DNA of 54,078 nucleotides. Source: Chara braunii. Lineage: Eukaryota > Streptophyta > Charophyceae > Charales > Characeae. The notes beneath the pieces were generated by a model, which saw only the letters and a list, made by a program, of their open reading frames with translations, did no database searches and was not told the origin of the DNA. Position numbers and translations under genes: made by a program. The number at the start of each line of letters is the position of its first letter. Positions within the stretch are counted from its first letter, which is position 1. The stretch is from assembly GCA_003427395.1 (NCBI GenBank), contig BFEA01000003.1:4736283-4790360 (forward strand), in the 5' to 3' direction. Positions 30,458-42,349 of the stretch are shown here, in pieces.

Positions 30458-30790
30458 GACCCCCGAAGTAATTTGTAAACCCCCATACTAAAGTTACAAC
30501 CCTCTAAATAATTTTGGAACCTCCAAATAGGTAAGTTGGACTCCTAATTTGATACTTCACACCCCCACAGAAGTTTTTAAACCCTCAAACTAATGTTGGG
30601 ATCCCCAATGGATTTACGTACCTTCAACTGATAGGTTGGACCCCTGAATTGATGCGTTAGACCCCAAAGTAATTTCTAAGCCCCCAAATTGATGTTCATA
30701 ACCATCTATTAATTTACGTAACTTCAAACTGATAGGTTGAAGTCCGTTGGACCCTTAAATTGATATGTGAGACCCCTAAAGCAAACCTAT
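30458..30790. repeat. Decayed 20-21-bp tandem array
   Basis: About 16 units, each starting with a C4-5 block followed by AAAT/AAGT and ending near GTT-GGA or TAA (for example CCCCCAAATTGATGTTCATAA, CCCCAAAGTAATTTCTAAG). The C-block returns every 19-21 bp while the rest has diverged. It is non-coding. Confidence 0.75.
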
Positions 30791-31396
30791 GCGGCTAAGA
30801 GGTAGATTCATGAACTGTTGAATGAAAGTGTTGTGTTTGAATTATGTCATCAAATGCATTGAAGAAGTCCAGTGTGCACGATCCATTCAATAAAATACCG
30901 CATACGATGGGATGCACTGTAATAGAGTAATACAACCACAATGCAAAATGACTTGCAGAGTATAGCACTAAAACCAACATACTGAGAGAAAGGTGAAAAA
31001 CCAACTTACAAGCAGATAGGTAACACTGATTCCATTTTTTTTGTCTGAACGTTTGCCCTTTTTTGTACTTTGAAGGACAACATAGGATCTACATTCTGTT
31101 CATCTCATTATTGTTTATCTGTAAACAACATAATACAAGTATTTTCTATTCATATGGTTTTGACACATATGACAATGCATTTGGTTTTCAGAAGAAAGTT
31201 ACTTTCGCCAAATTTGTTTCCTTTTGAAAGGAAAGTTGGTTGAACACAATTACATAAATAAGTACTGTATCGGATTGTTTTTTCAATTTTTGTGCGGCCA
31301 CTGCCCGCATCGCCCGCATCGTGGGTGGTAAGATAGTATATATAGCTATTAAATGATGACTTAAAGGTGGGCATTGGAGGACGCTGCCAACTTGAA
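30791..31396. other. No gene seen
   Basis: AT-rich. Short open frames have no motif. Confidence 0.4.
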
Positions 31397-31893
31397 TGGG
31401 TCCAGAAAAAAGAAAATTAGGTCCGTATGTTCCTGACAGAAAATGCTTTCCCCAGTTCTCTCCCGTTCATTTTTTTTTTTGTTGGGCGAGCAGCAGGTGA
31501 GGGACTCAAATCCCCAAATGATTGGGGGTATGTTGTGCCTGGCTCGAGGTCATGTTGCGCAAAACATTTTTGTTTTGGCCGGCCCGCACATTGTTTTTGT
31601 TCCCCCTAGGGCGGTCCCCAGTTGCATTACACTCACTCTGTTTGTCGTTTTGTGGTGGCTGCAGCGCAACTGCAACCTTTTTTTTTTCTCACCCTTTTTA
31701 TTGCTTTACGATGACACAAACTGATATAAGTCGTCGTCGTTTTCTTTTGGTGCAGTTGTCCTGGTGTCAATGTCATGCGGAAGAGTGGTTTTGTTTTCGC
31801 CAGCCCACACATAGCTTTTTGTTTTGTCCCCCGAACGCATTACATTTGGCTTGTTTGTCGTTTTGTGGTGGCCGCAACACCACCTGATGGAAT
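31397..31893 (+). repeat. Dispersed repeat R, copy 1
   Basis: Aligns in reverse orientation with about 42060-42305. Shared blocks include GGCGAGCAGCAGGTGAGG, CTCGAGGTCA, CCCAAATGATTGGGGGT and TTTGTCGTTTTGTGGTGGC. The last block occurs twice within this copy (about 31640 and 31855), so the element is internally duplicated. The AATCCCC region corresponds to a B-box-like sequence on the opposite strand. Confidence 0.7.
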
Positions 31894-33609
31894 ATAAGTC
31901 GGAAAAACGACAAAAATCCAAAATTAGATAAGTACGGAAGCGTGGGGCACACGTAAAATTTTATCCGTAGGCTCAGAAATGAGAGCCCAACTAATTCACC
32001 CCCAACTAGAACTGCAAAAGGTTGACAATGTTCCCGTGTCTGGTTTACGCCACCCTTTTCATATGGACGGGGTAGGGCAAGAGACAAAAGACTCTCTATT
32101 CATCCAAATCAGGTTCGCGCAGTCCATCTGATCGACTAGAAGTCTTGTCATCCGATGGAGGGGAGGGCGAGGGTACCCAAGTCCGGAAGTTCGTCGGAAG
32201 AGCTCCCGTACTGCGTGAGAGGTTTGGAAACCGGACGAACTCTTCATAGCTCAGCACCATTCACTGCCATAAACACAAGTTCCCCAACCAACACCATCGA
32301 CAATTGACCAAAGGCTTCCACCTATTGTTGGTCACTGACCAGGGAATCATCATCATGTCCGTTTAAGGCAGAATTAGTGGGAATCAAAGAACCTCAGCAC
32401 ACTCGTACATGCAAACAGATGTCGAAAACCCAATGGCTTCGAGAACCGCACCAATGTGTGCAATGACAACAAAGAGCCCCCTATAGTCTTAAAGTTTCTA
32501 CATCCATGCATCCATATATTTTTAGGCAGTGAAGCATTTAGCTTCCATTGACACTCACACCCAATGCTATGCATACAACTGAGTATCCGCACTGAGTTCT
32601 GAAGCACACTACACCAAATCAACAATGAAGAAGAAGCGAGTTCATCGCTATTCAGAATCACAACAGTGGTAGAACTCTGCGTGCATAACCACCAACACAA
32701 CCGAATGGAAACCAACCATAGCCACAAAGCCCTGCCGCTGACTCTGTTCTCGCTCCACCACCGCTTAGTCCCTCCAACTGCCTTACTCCAAGTTTACCGC
32801 TAATTCCACCCCATACCGACACTTCGGCGGATCCTTGGGCACGTCAAGCCTGTTCAACGTTGTGGTCTTCACACATAGCTCACACAACATCGCAACTAAG
32901 ATCAAATAGAGAAAGAGAAAGAGGCTGCGCAAATTTATAGCATCGAAGGCGGCGGGGCACCAACGCTTACGGCGGGTAGCGAGGGGTTGTAGATGACTCG
33001 GAGGAGGAGGAAGGAAGAAGGTTCTGGAAGATCGAAGAAGCTATGACGATCCGAATATCTGTACACTTTGGTTGGCCGTTCAATCTACGCACGTACATTT
33101 GTCCTTGCAACTTAATTTGGCCAACCCAACTAACGACCATTGACAATCAATCACGTGAAAGGGACAAGGAGGGGATCAACCGAAAGGTTTTGGGGTAGGC
33201 AAAGGGTTGAGGGGAAATGAGGGACAACAAGAAGGGAAGTTGGCCCATGCTCATGACATGAAGCAAGCTTGCATGGCGAGCAAGAATTAAAAAATGGATG
33301 TGCGTGCAATAGCTGTTGCAGATGCAGAAAAAATTGAAATGCGATCAACCAAAATTCATAACCGTTTTTTTAAATTCTCACGCGCTGCTAATTGGTCGCA
33401 CGGGGCTAATTTAAGCGGGGATAGGGGCAATCTCACAACGGAAAAAATTCTTAGAATTAAATTACCATTCTATAGTAAAATTACAATCTAAATTTTAAAT
33501 TTTCATTCCATCTTAAAAAATGTCATTCCAATTTTATTTTTTTTCATCTTACTTGCAAACTTTCATTCCATGAATAGAGTGTCCCTTCTTTTTTTGACTG
33601 CATGTTAGA
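31894..33609. other. No gene seen
   Basis: Several minus-strand frames of 60-120 codons (for example 32374-32727) lack recognisable motifs and have competing frames. 32860-33050 is GA-rich. This is probably old transposon or intergenic DNA. Confidence 0.4.
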
Positions 33610-33782
33610 GATGGGATGAAAGTCTGGATGAGTTTATGAAACATTTTAATTGGAATGTCATTCTAAGTAAGGATTTTCAGTCATAAATAGGTTAATCCAA
33701 TTTAAATTAGAAAATATTTGTTGTAGTAGAATAAAAAATTAATTAAAATATTTCATAAACTCGTCCAGACTTCCATTCCATC
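33610..33782. repeat. Foldback MITE (173 bp)
   Basis: GATGGGATGAAAGTCTGGAT on the left pairs with ATTCCATC preceded by TCGTCCAGACTTCC on the right. The arms extend about 42 bp each, through GAGTTTATGAAA / TTTCATAAACTC. CATTCCA words recur on both sides (33500-33900), suggesting further decayed copies. Confidence 0.8.
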
Positions 33783-34203
33783 TTGAACACATAGATGTAG
33801 TTGGAAGGGAAAACACATACTTAGATGGGAACTTATCAAATAAAACTGGAAATTTTAAAATTGGACGAACATTGGAATGATAATTTATAAATATGAAGGA
33901 TTTTTTTTTTTATTGAATGTTTTTTCAACTTTCATTTCTCGTGGAAATTTTCCGTTGCAACAAATGAGGCAACCAACTTACAAAGATTCAAAAATGGACC
34001 ATGTTTTCTGTAATTAGTCAAGGTCTGTGCTTCAAAGCTTACTTCCGGTTTTAGCCCGAAGGATACGTGAAGCTCCGAGGCATAGAGATTGGCTTATCAC
34101 AACCCCACTTCCCTCAACTTCCACCCTTAACCCTACGTGGTAGCCCTCCCACTTATGTTAGAGTTGGAGCGGCAAAGTCAAGTCTCGCCAGCAAGTAGGA
34201 TCT

Positions 34204-34632
34204 GATCTGATACCAATGTTACGATCCTGATAATTTTCGAAGTACAAATTCACGAGAAAGGAGAATGTCGTCCAATTGCAAAAGAAATGAATGTGAACTT
34301 GAGAGGAGAGAGGGGAAAAAAAAAAAAAAAAAAATGTACATCAGGAAAAACTGATGATAATTCTCATTTTCTCGCCAACCTGTCTCTTCCTTTTTTTTCC
34401 TCCCCTCGTTATTGAAACAATTAATAATAATAATAATAATAATAATGATAAATGGCCAAATGAGAATCAATATCCGAATCCCTCTCCTACTGGAGGCACC
34501 GCACGAGGTCCACCATAGCCATGGTCGCCCTCCTTCTTCCTCTTTACGAAGGTCGAGGCTATGACGGGCTACTAGGGCATTGCCCTGACGTGCCAAAAAG
34601 AACTCAAAGCAACTATGGCTGCTTCCAATCAC
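34204..34632 (-). mobile_element. LTR-retrotransposon relic: PBS and LTR start
   Basis: GATCTGATACCA (34204-34215) is one base different from the initiator tRNA-Met 3' end. It is followed after one base by TGTTACGATCC (34217 on), a typical plant LTR edge. This puts a minus-oriented element's 5' LTR to the right, starting at 34217. The LTR's far end and any coding region are not identifiable. The (AAT)n at 34422-34446 lies inside. Confidence 0.55.
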
Positions 34633-36639
34633 ATCGCCATGGCCGACTCTGCCTCGAAGCTTCTTGATGTCGCTCTACCCCAACGGGGGTCTCCCAAATG
34701 CAGCGACCACCAAGGTGATGAAGATGGCGTCCATCATAGCCATGTAAGTACCCCTGATGCTCCCCTCTCCTAGTCCCTTCTTCCCCCTCCTCCAGCCCGA
34801 GTTCCTACACCATAGCCAAGGTGGAGAGTTGGGCGCTCCTCTTCCGCATCGCGGAAACCAGCGCTCCAGCAACATGACGAACTTGAACGCAATAAATGAG
34901 GAGGAGCACTTCGCACCTTCTGGAGATATAGCGGCCTACTTGCCTCTTGGGCGGTGACTTCGAGGTCGCGCGCCGCGCGGTCTCCAAGTAACCGGTACCT
35001 CCTTCCTTTCGAAGGGAAACATCATTGCAAACTTTGATGTTGCCCATACAGGCCCTAGACTCAGACTGGTTGGCCGGGTACCCGCCTAAACCTAACCTAC
35101 AACCACTGGGCCTTTGAAAATGCCAACTTTGCCTCCGAGTACCCGACACATCTACCGCTGTTTGGTGTGGTACCGACATATATGCTAGTAGAGTGTTTTT
35201 CCCTGCTCTATGTGTCGAGGGCCTAGTCCCGCCACTTGAGTGTTTTCCCCGTTGCAACCCCCAAAGTCACGGCCGCAGGTAAGTACCGGCCCTTCAAGCC
35301 TTCTGAAGGATCAAGTATTCTTGTGGGGCACACAAGCACTCAAGCACTCAAGCCGACAAACCTTCAGGCAGGCACACAAACCAGCAAGCACGCACACACA
35401 CGGACTTGGAAAACTCAGTTATAAGCGGGAAACTCAGCAAGGTGTACATTTCATTCAATTTGGCAAAACTCATAAATCAGTTGTGTGTATCAGTCCGTGT
35501 TTGGCAGGTCCTTAAAATTATATCTTTTGAGTGTTCTTAAAATTCGAATTACGCTGGTCTGGCGAAGCATTTTGGATATAGGTTGTGGGGGTCATATTAT
35601 CTCAACTTACCCTTCTACGTTGTGGGCGTAGAGATGGCAGCAGGTGAGAGAAATATATGGAAGGATAAAATGCGTCCTACTGGTGAAGGGGCCTACTGGT
35701 AGGATGGGAATATAACATAGCAGCGGTGGAGATGGTGGATCTGCTGCACTAAGTCTCGCTAGAGTAGGGTAGACAGGATTGATGGGGGGTTTTGGATGTG
35801 GAGTCTGACCAGTAGCTGCAAGAGTTTAAAATGGGGGGTTGGGTTATCTCATGGGGTTTAGAATTTTCCATAACGTTCTGCCTACACCGTCATCATCAGT
35901 GTCATGTCGTAGCGCAGGAAGTGGTCGATGCAAAAGCGACGCTGGTCAGTGTTGGGGTTGGGTTATCCTGCCCGGTAACCTGAGTTTGGCGAGGGTTTGA
36001 TGCCTGGTAGAGCGATCTGAAAAATCATTGAGGGTGGAAGGCATTTCAGTGGTCTTTTGTAGGCTCCATTGGGACAAGGACGGTCGGAGATGGGCTCGGT
36101 CATCACAAACCATTCACCCATTCTTGATCGTCGACACATAACGGTGATGCTTCGTACACACCATCCTCGCAGTCGTGGTCCTTCGTCACCAGCGACACTT
36201 TGCCCGTGACGACCGTCCATCTACGACGAAGGAGATCTTTTCACGACGGGCATGGACGATATACTATACCTCGGGGCCTCGCAAGGTGGCACTCCACCCC
36301 CTCGCGTCATAAAATGTATATCGTTGTTTGGGCGGGCGCTTGAGGGTGTGAAGGTGTCGTACATGACAAGCTAAAAAACCACCATGTGTCCATCGACCGT
36401 GTATACTGCTCGATGCATACACGCAACACAAACGCACTTCTCTGGATGGCACAGACGAAGGTGGTTTGTGCGCCAGGTCGTCATCGCATTCTGGCGATCT
36501 CCTTCATGCAGAGGAAGCGTGGCAATCGACGAACTTGAATCGTCCCCCAGCTGTTCACCATTCTCTATCAAATCCACCTTCACCACCAAATCCATCTCCT
36601 ACTTCGAAACCAAGCGTCGTCGCGGGATCTCCAGCGACA
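34633..36639. other. No gene recognised
   Basis: Mixed-composition DNA with short competing frames. A CACTCAAG tandem (about 35333-35355) and a CACACA patch (about 35390) occur. Possibly further internal DNA of decayed elements. Confidence 0.4.
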
Positions 36640-37633
36640 ACCGTTTCTCTGGGAAACCGATCAAGCACGAGCCTAAAGCGCTGACGCCAAAGAGGCATCT
36701 CCAGGGGAGAAGCCATCGAAATCAAAAGGGCACACCAAAGCACATGGTGCGAGCAAGACTCCAACAAATGACAACAAGGGGAAACGCGTTGCAGAGTCCG
36801 GCGTTGAAGGAGATGATGATGATACGGACGGGGAAGAGGGGCTGCACCTTCGTAACATGGAAGGGGTGCCGCTGCACAAATTGCCTCAGAAGTACGCACA
36901 ATATGGAGCTAAGAGGAGCAGTTGCTGTTGATGCCATGTAAGATCGACTACTCCTGGGCGAGGAGTCGCACGGTCGCAGCAATTCAAATCCAAGGACACA
37001 GTTTGGTCCAAGGGTCACTGCGCCGATGGAGGAGAGGGGGGTGGTGAAGGAGCATGACCCATGTTCTCATAAGTGAACACTCTAATGTACCACATGCGGC
37101 AGGTGAGAGGCCATATTTGCAAATCGGGATCGAAGATCTACTACTTCCCCATAAAGACGAAAGTGAAGAAGATAAAGAAGTTGCATTTTGTTCCGAGGCG
37201 CCCCATCTACGATCTTATGTACACCTACTACAACAAGGATTCGTTCGTCAACCCCACTAATCTAAGTGACATCAGTGCACCACTCGTGCCTTCGCAAAAG
37301 ATGGTGGACGCCCCAACTAACGACCTTGGTGTAGTGACTGCATGTGAAGGTTCGTGCAAGTGACGGACGACACGACGGGACATGCGAACCGAGGACATGA
37401 TAGACGTTGTGCAGGAGCATGGGAAGGCCACCACGTTGACCTTCTCAAGTATCAAGGATTCGAAGAAGGAGAGCACCACGATGATCGTCCGTGTGATGGA
37501 TAAGATGAGTAACAACATAGAGGTGAACGAAACTGCATTCTCCAAAGCTCTAGTGCTTATCGCCCAAGAGTTCTTAAAGCCAGATGTATCTACAGACGCC
37601 ACAACCAATGCTCCTTCCTCTGACATCAACTAA
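36640..37633 (+). pseudogene. Myb/SANT-like ORF1 relic of PIF/Harbinger type
   Basis: One frame carries protein-like sequence in two blocks. First come a basic/acidic linker (KPSKSKGHTKAHGASKTPTN, ESGVEGDDDDTDGEEG) and LPQKYAQYGAKRSS. Then come SGSKIYYFPIKTKVKKIKKL, FVPRRPIYDLMYTYYNKDSF and a helical tail (MDKMSNNIEVNETAFSKAL) ending at TAA near 37633. The S-G-x-x-Y-(Y/F) then ...F-x-R-x-(I/V)-Y-D pattern follows the Myb/trihelix DNA-binding partner proteins of Harbinger transposons. Stops near 36926 and 37361 and a poor middle section show decay. It converges on the transposase relic at 40.1-41 kb. Confidence 0.4.
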
Positions 37634-37954
37634 CATCACATGGCGTCAGCTATTGCCATGATCATACAACACTTTTCGATTAGTATGTTATAATCATCAC
37701 ATTTATTTTTCTTCCCTCAATAAACTGGGCGTGTTGTACTTGGGTTCGTGGGGTCATTAGGGCGGAAGAAGAAGTCACTGTGCCGTCCTTGTCATTCGGC
37801 TGTCCACCGAGCACCTAAACATCACACACGACCGATAATTAATGATTAGTATTGACTCACGTTCAAGTTGTTTGGTAGGACATTCACTTGCGGTTTCACT
37901 AACGTAATGTTTTTTGTTTTTTTTTAATAACTTTTGCGGTGATTTTCAGGTGTT

Positions 37955-37955
<1 letters not shown>
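37634..37955. other. No gene seen
   Basis: AT-rich 3' flank of the ORF1 relic. CAATAAA at about 37718 could be its poly(A) signal. Confidence 0.35.

Positions 37956-38002
<47 letters not shown>
37956..38002. repeat. (CT)n microsatellite abutting adapter
   Basis: 47 bp of CT directly followed by the mosaic-end sequence. Confidence 0.95.
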
Positions 38003-38004
<2 letters not shown>

Positions 38005-38040
38005 GTCTCTTATACACATCTAGATGTGTATAAGAGACAG
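38003..38040. other. Tn5/Nextera mate-pair junction adapter (artefact)
   Basis: Exactly CTGTCTCTTATACACATCT (38003-38021) followed by its reverse complement (38022-38040). This 38-mer is the circularisation junction of Nextera mate-pair libraries, left untrimmed in the assembly. The two flanks were joined in a library molecule and may come from kilobases apart. Confidence 0.97.
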
Positions 38041-39623
38041 GTGTATGTGTGTGTGGTATGTTGTATTATGCATGTAACGTGATAATGTTTGTGTGGAGAT
38101 CAATATTCTATTATTGCATGTTTCTGGGGGGCAACGAGCATGAATACGTGAAATGTAATCATTTGCAATGCTTTTTAATTGTCAGTGGCAATGTCTCTTT
38201 GGTAGGGGACACACTTATAGTATCAAAGTGATCTGGGGTAAGTTTTGATTGCAGTTTAAGGAACACGAAGTGATCCGTGTGTGGCAAGTTGAATCACACA
38301 CGTAAAATGTAAGGTTTGAAATGAGAAGTTTTTTTTGATATTATGACAAAATGAAATTAGTATAAGTGCCATTGGCATTGTTATAATATCAAAATTGTGA
38401 TCCGGGTGGTGACCGACTCATTTTAGGAATACAAATATTTATTTTATTTTATTTTTCTCAGCTAAGTGTAATTAGTAGCATTACTATTGGAATGATTGCA
38501 ACATCAGAACTGCGACGTGGGGTGGTGGCCTGTCACTTTCATTCACTCAAATCCTTTTTTTTAGTTATTATTATTTTGTGTATTTCTTCTTTCCAGCAAG
38601 GTCGAATGATCGTTGTGTGTAGTGGTTATGTAGATAACAATAAATATACTGTGAAAGTGCAATCTTGTTAGGTTTCATGCTGTTTTGTTTTTCGGTTTCA
38701 AAGTGTGATCCAAGGATGTGTTTTCTGTGTCCAAACACACAACCATCACCATTACATGTAGGATGGATTCATGGTGCTAGCCACAATCTTTGGTAATTAA
38801 AATATATACATATATATATATATATTGCTTTTGCTGCTTCTTTACATTTATCAGCAGCAACCACGTAAGCATCACTCTCTCAATTAAAAACATGTAGAAT
38901 TTGTTCATGCAAAGTGTTGTACGGATTGTCATGATAGAACCTTATTGCACAAGGCAGAAAAACATGTGGGGCAAACATTTGTTGCTATATATTATTTTCT
39001 CTTCGTGTAAATCGCTACTTGTTATGGTTGCCCATTATTTTTTCTTATGTTTCTTTTACGTACTCCTTATATTGGATGGATCGAGAACACACCAAGTATG
39101 ATCATCAAAATACAAAACCATAAAATTTTCTTTTTCACATTTGTCATGTAGTATGGATGGAGAAGAAAATGGATTCCGACGACGAAATGAAAACATTCAT
39201 TTAAATCATTATTACCTTCATCTGTGTTGGGAAAATAAGAAAAACAAGTTATTCTCCTAATGTCCTCGAAGAGTTTTCGAGGTCCCAGAGGCTCAGGAAG
39301 ATTAATGAAGTTCACTTTTATATTGCCCGCTCATGAAACCTAAAAAAAAAAAACAAGATACTTTGTGGACTGCAATGATGCCGGGCAGGGTAATTTAAGA
39401 AACCGTGCGCACAGTAATCTCCCACATAATGAATCTTATAGCTAAAACCACCAAACTGTCAACGTTGTTATTTTTTTTTTCTTATTCTCATAAGTCCCTT
39501 GACACTGTTGACAGCGAGGCATGGTGTAATCTGTAATCTTCTCGAGTTGTGTTTCCTTGGAGGATTGTAAATGTGATCACACTAACGCTTAGAGGAATGT
39601 ATCCAACCAATTTTACGTCCGAA

Positions 39624-39669
<46 letters not shown>

Positions 39670-40050
39670 AATCTGATGCCACAGGACTGATACATTCTCA
39701 CTGAGGTTACACATACATTACTACCACTTCCAAGAATGTATACAAATGCATTTCATGGCCGACGCTTTGTTTGCTTGCCCCCCCTTGTTCTTTTGTGAGG
39801 GTTACAAACACAATTGTTTTTTTTTTTTTTTGTTTGTTTTTTTTGTGAGAATACGAGAAACGAAAATAGAGTGAGACCCTTACTCGGCTAAACTCGGAGC
39901 GTCGTGAAATGTAAGCGCGACAAAAAAAGAATCGGGGGTACTAAAGGTTTAAAGCAGTGTGCATGTAATTGCGAGTGAACTCACATAAGAATGTATCGAA
40001 CAGACCAACACATTATTATTAACAGTGTTCACAAACGTCTGGGCGGCGCA

Positions 40051-40053
<3 letters not shown>
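38041..40053. other. No gene seen
   Basis: AT-rich DNA with short T-runs, a (TA)n at about 38805-38825 and a T42 run at 39627-39668. Two segments near 38230-38420 and 38460-38540 share words (AGTATAAGTGCC.TTGG, GTGATCCG.GTGG / GTAATTAGTAGCA), a possible old direct repeat. Confidence 0.4.
39627..39668. repeat. T42 homopolymer
   Basis: May be the poly(A) tail of a minus-oriented retrocopy. No body is recognised on its right. Confidence 0.8.
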
Positions 40054-40102
<49 letters not shown>

Positions 40103-40112
40103 TCTCTCTCTC
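40054..40112. repeat. (CT)n microsatellite
   Basis: 59 bp of CT with one CCC interruption. It lies just beyond the C-terminus of the transposase relic and extends its frame artificially as ER repeats. Confidence 0.95.
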
Positions 40113-40134
40113 CCCCTGCCCCTTAACAATCCAA

Positions 40135-40985
40135 CACAAGCATCTGCGCATTTTGCTATGACCAGGCGACAAAGTGATGTCCTATCTCCTGTTCGGACGG
40201 TTATGTTGCTCATGCACATGTTGTGCCACCTCCTCTCCCAAAGCATCACGCATAAGGCGGCATGCATGACGAAACAACTCAGTATCAAAATCGTTTTCTT
40301 GAGGGCCACTATATGGGACCACCAACTATAGCAGGCTTGGATAACCATTATCCCAGGTTCTACTCTTTGGCTCAACGAGGGGGTCATCAACATGCGTGAG
40401 CGATGCACACTGCCTGGCCACCCCAAGTACACGTCATATATCTTCAAGTCCATGTCGACGATGACTTGTGCCACAATACAGAACCGTCGATGACGATCAC
40501 GGTAAGGTCTGGCCATTTCCCCATCCGACTTATCTATGAAAATATGGGTACAGTCGATCGCTTTGTAGCACCGAGGAAAACCCTTCATCCCGAAAGCAGC
40601 GAAATCCCTTTGCGGACGTTGGCCTGTGGGAAAACCGATCTCCTCAGGATATGCCCGAATGATGGTGATGGTGATGTAGCGCACTACAGTCCTCCTGGTC
40701 TCAAGCCCTATCTGGAAAGAAGTCGCTGAATGTTCGTAGCTTGCGCTTGTCGCCCACCTGTACAAAGGCATATGCAACGAGTTTCTCTTGTGGTGTATGC
40801 GCCTTGTACCACATGTGTTGCCGCTGCAGGTATGGTTTCAGGTTCGCCATAATCCTGTGAAGGAATGCTTGTCTCATCCTGATGTTGTTGAAGTGGTAGT
40901 CATCCGCCGCATCATCGCATCGCGTTATGTTATGCAATTCATCATCAACCCTTGACCAAACCCACCACGGGGCGTTCCATCTATC
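40135..40985 (-). pseudogene. PIF/Harbinger (HARBI1-like DDE) transposase, broken
   Basis: The N-terminal helical part (RMRQAFLHRIMANLKPYLQR, TPQEKLVAYAFV) lies in 40701-40985 and the catalytic part in the next frame (40140-40777); they join near 40750-40770. The first Asp is in RCYKAIDCTHIFID. The YRDRHRRFCIVAQVIVDMDL and DVYLGWPGSVH blocks are family hallmarks. Where the family usually has H-D-S the window reads H-R-S, so the second catalytic acid seems lost, and no convincing third acid follows. A frameshift plus lost residue means it is inactive. Confidence 0.8.
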
Positions 40986-42059
40986 ACAACCATGGCAGTA
41001 GCCATGCTCATGAATAACTAGTAGTCCGACACGGTGGGCTGCAACAATTTCGATGGACGAAATGCTGAAGGAGTATTGCCATCTGCCTTGCTATTGCCAC
41101 TGTCTCTTCCCTGTTATGTGGCGATAATCGACCCTGCCACAACCAACCTCATCCACTGCCCGCAATCCTCCACCTCCCGCCAGGATCCCACCGAGGAGCA
41201 ATTTACACTAGGGAGCACTGTTGGACCTGCCCCGCGCACCGGATGCAGATCCACACACTTCAACAGGGTTGTGCAGGCCGCTAGCCATAGAGATCGCCCG
41301 CTCTTGTACACACACGTGCGCTGTTAGGAGTTAGAGAGCGACCTAGGGATGTCAGACTCCACATATGCTAAAATTGGACGTTCGCGGGATGCTTCACGGA
41401 CACCGTCCACCGCCTTCCGCTTCACCGGCCGGCAAGCGCCTTCTACGCCTCCCCCCCCCCCCCCCCACCCCTTAGTATTTGAAAAGTCGTGACAACGGTA
41501 TTGGCGCCACCACTGAATAGCATCTCCGTTGTTGATCAAGCCCCAACATGCGGTCGTCGAATGTTGCTGCCCTTGCGTTTCACCACAGGCGCTTCTGGAA
41601 TTTGTTCCCCACCACCGAGCGGAGAAAACTTGTGTTGGGTCGTTCTTGGTGTCCCACGCCACTTCTGGTGGGTGGAGTTGGAGCCACCATGACAAAACTG
41701 CCCGTTGCCGCATAACACACATAAAACCCACACGGATTTCGTCAGGGCGTCCACGCAAGGGTCTTCACGCGTGCAATGCGGTGGCGAGGCTAGAAATGAA
41801 ACGAAACAAAATGAAACGGTGATTTCGACATTCGCGAGGCCTCACGAGGCTTCCGATTGTTTTGTTTCGCTAGTTGTACCATTGGGGAGGCCCGTGGTCT
41901 CGCTCCAGTACTCACGACATGCTTAACAAAAAATATGGTGGCGTATCTTTCCATGTTGTGGCGCAATATTCATTCGCATTTTGCACATTTGGTGAGTAGA
42001 GCGAATCTTTCGCTAGGTGATGGGAAGATACAATACCATATTTTGTTTTTCGTGGACGT
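40986..42059. other. No gene recognised; C-run
   Basis: A minus frame at 41324-41758 (WWGTNSRSACGETQGQ and similar) is fairly open but unidentified; it could be an accessory ORF of the same transposon. A C-run of about 18 lies near 41447-41465. Confidence 0.35.
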
Positions 42060-42305
42060 GGAAAGGCTGCTGCTATGTACTTGTACTCCAGCATGTGGTG
42101 CTGTAGCCACCACAAAACAACAAATGACCCGAATGTAATGTAACTCGCACCAAGTGACCTCGAGCCCAGCACAACACACCCCCAATGACTTGGGGGTTCG
42201 AGCCTCACCTGCTGCTCGCCTCACAACAAAAGAGAAATGAACGAACTAGGAAAAACATTTTCAGTCTGGAACCCATAAGCCGCGGGAATGTTTTTTTCCT
42301 AGGGC
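42060..42305 (-). repeat. Dispersed repeat R, copy 2 (inverted relative to copy 1)
   Basis: The reverse complement aligns with 31397 onwards through the poly-T-flanked GTTCATTT block, GGCGAGCAGCAGGTGAGG, TTGGGGGTGTGTTGTGC, CTCGAGGTCA and TTTTGTGGTGGCTACAGC. The + strand holds a B-box-like GGGTTCGAGCCT at 42194-42205, suggesting the family is tRNA-related. Confidence 0.7.
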
Positions 42306-42349
42306 CCATTGGCAACGTCTTTTGAGGCCCACCTTCCAGTTTAATAGTT

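Noticed and set aside
38003-38040. Natural palindrome or transposon end
   Set aside because: It is identical to the synthetic 19-bp mosaic end and its complement, so a library artefact.
41324-41758. Accessory transposon protein on minus
   Set aside because: Open for 144 codons but with no recognisable motif and a competing + frame; left unassigned.
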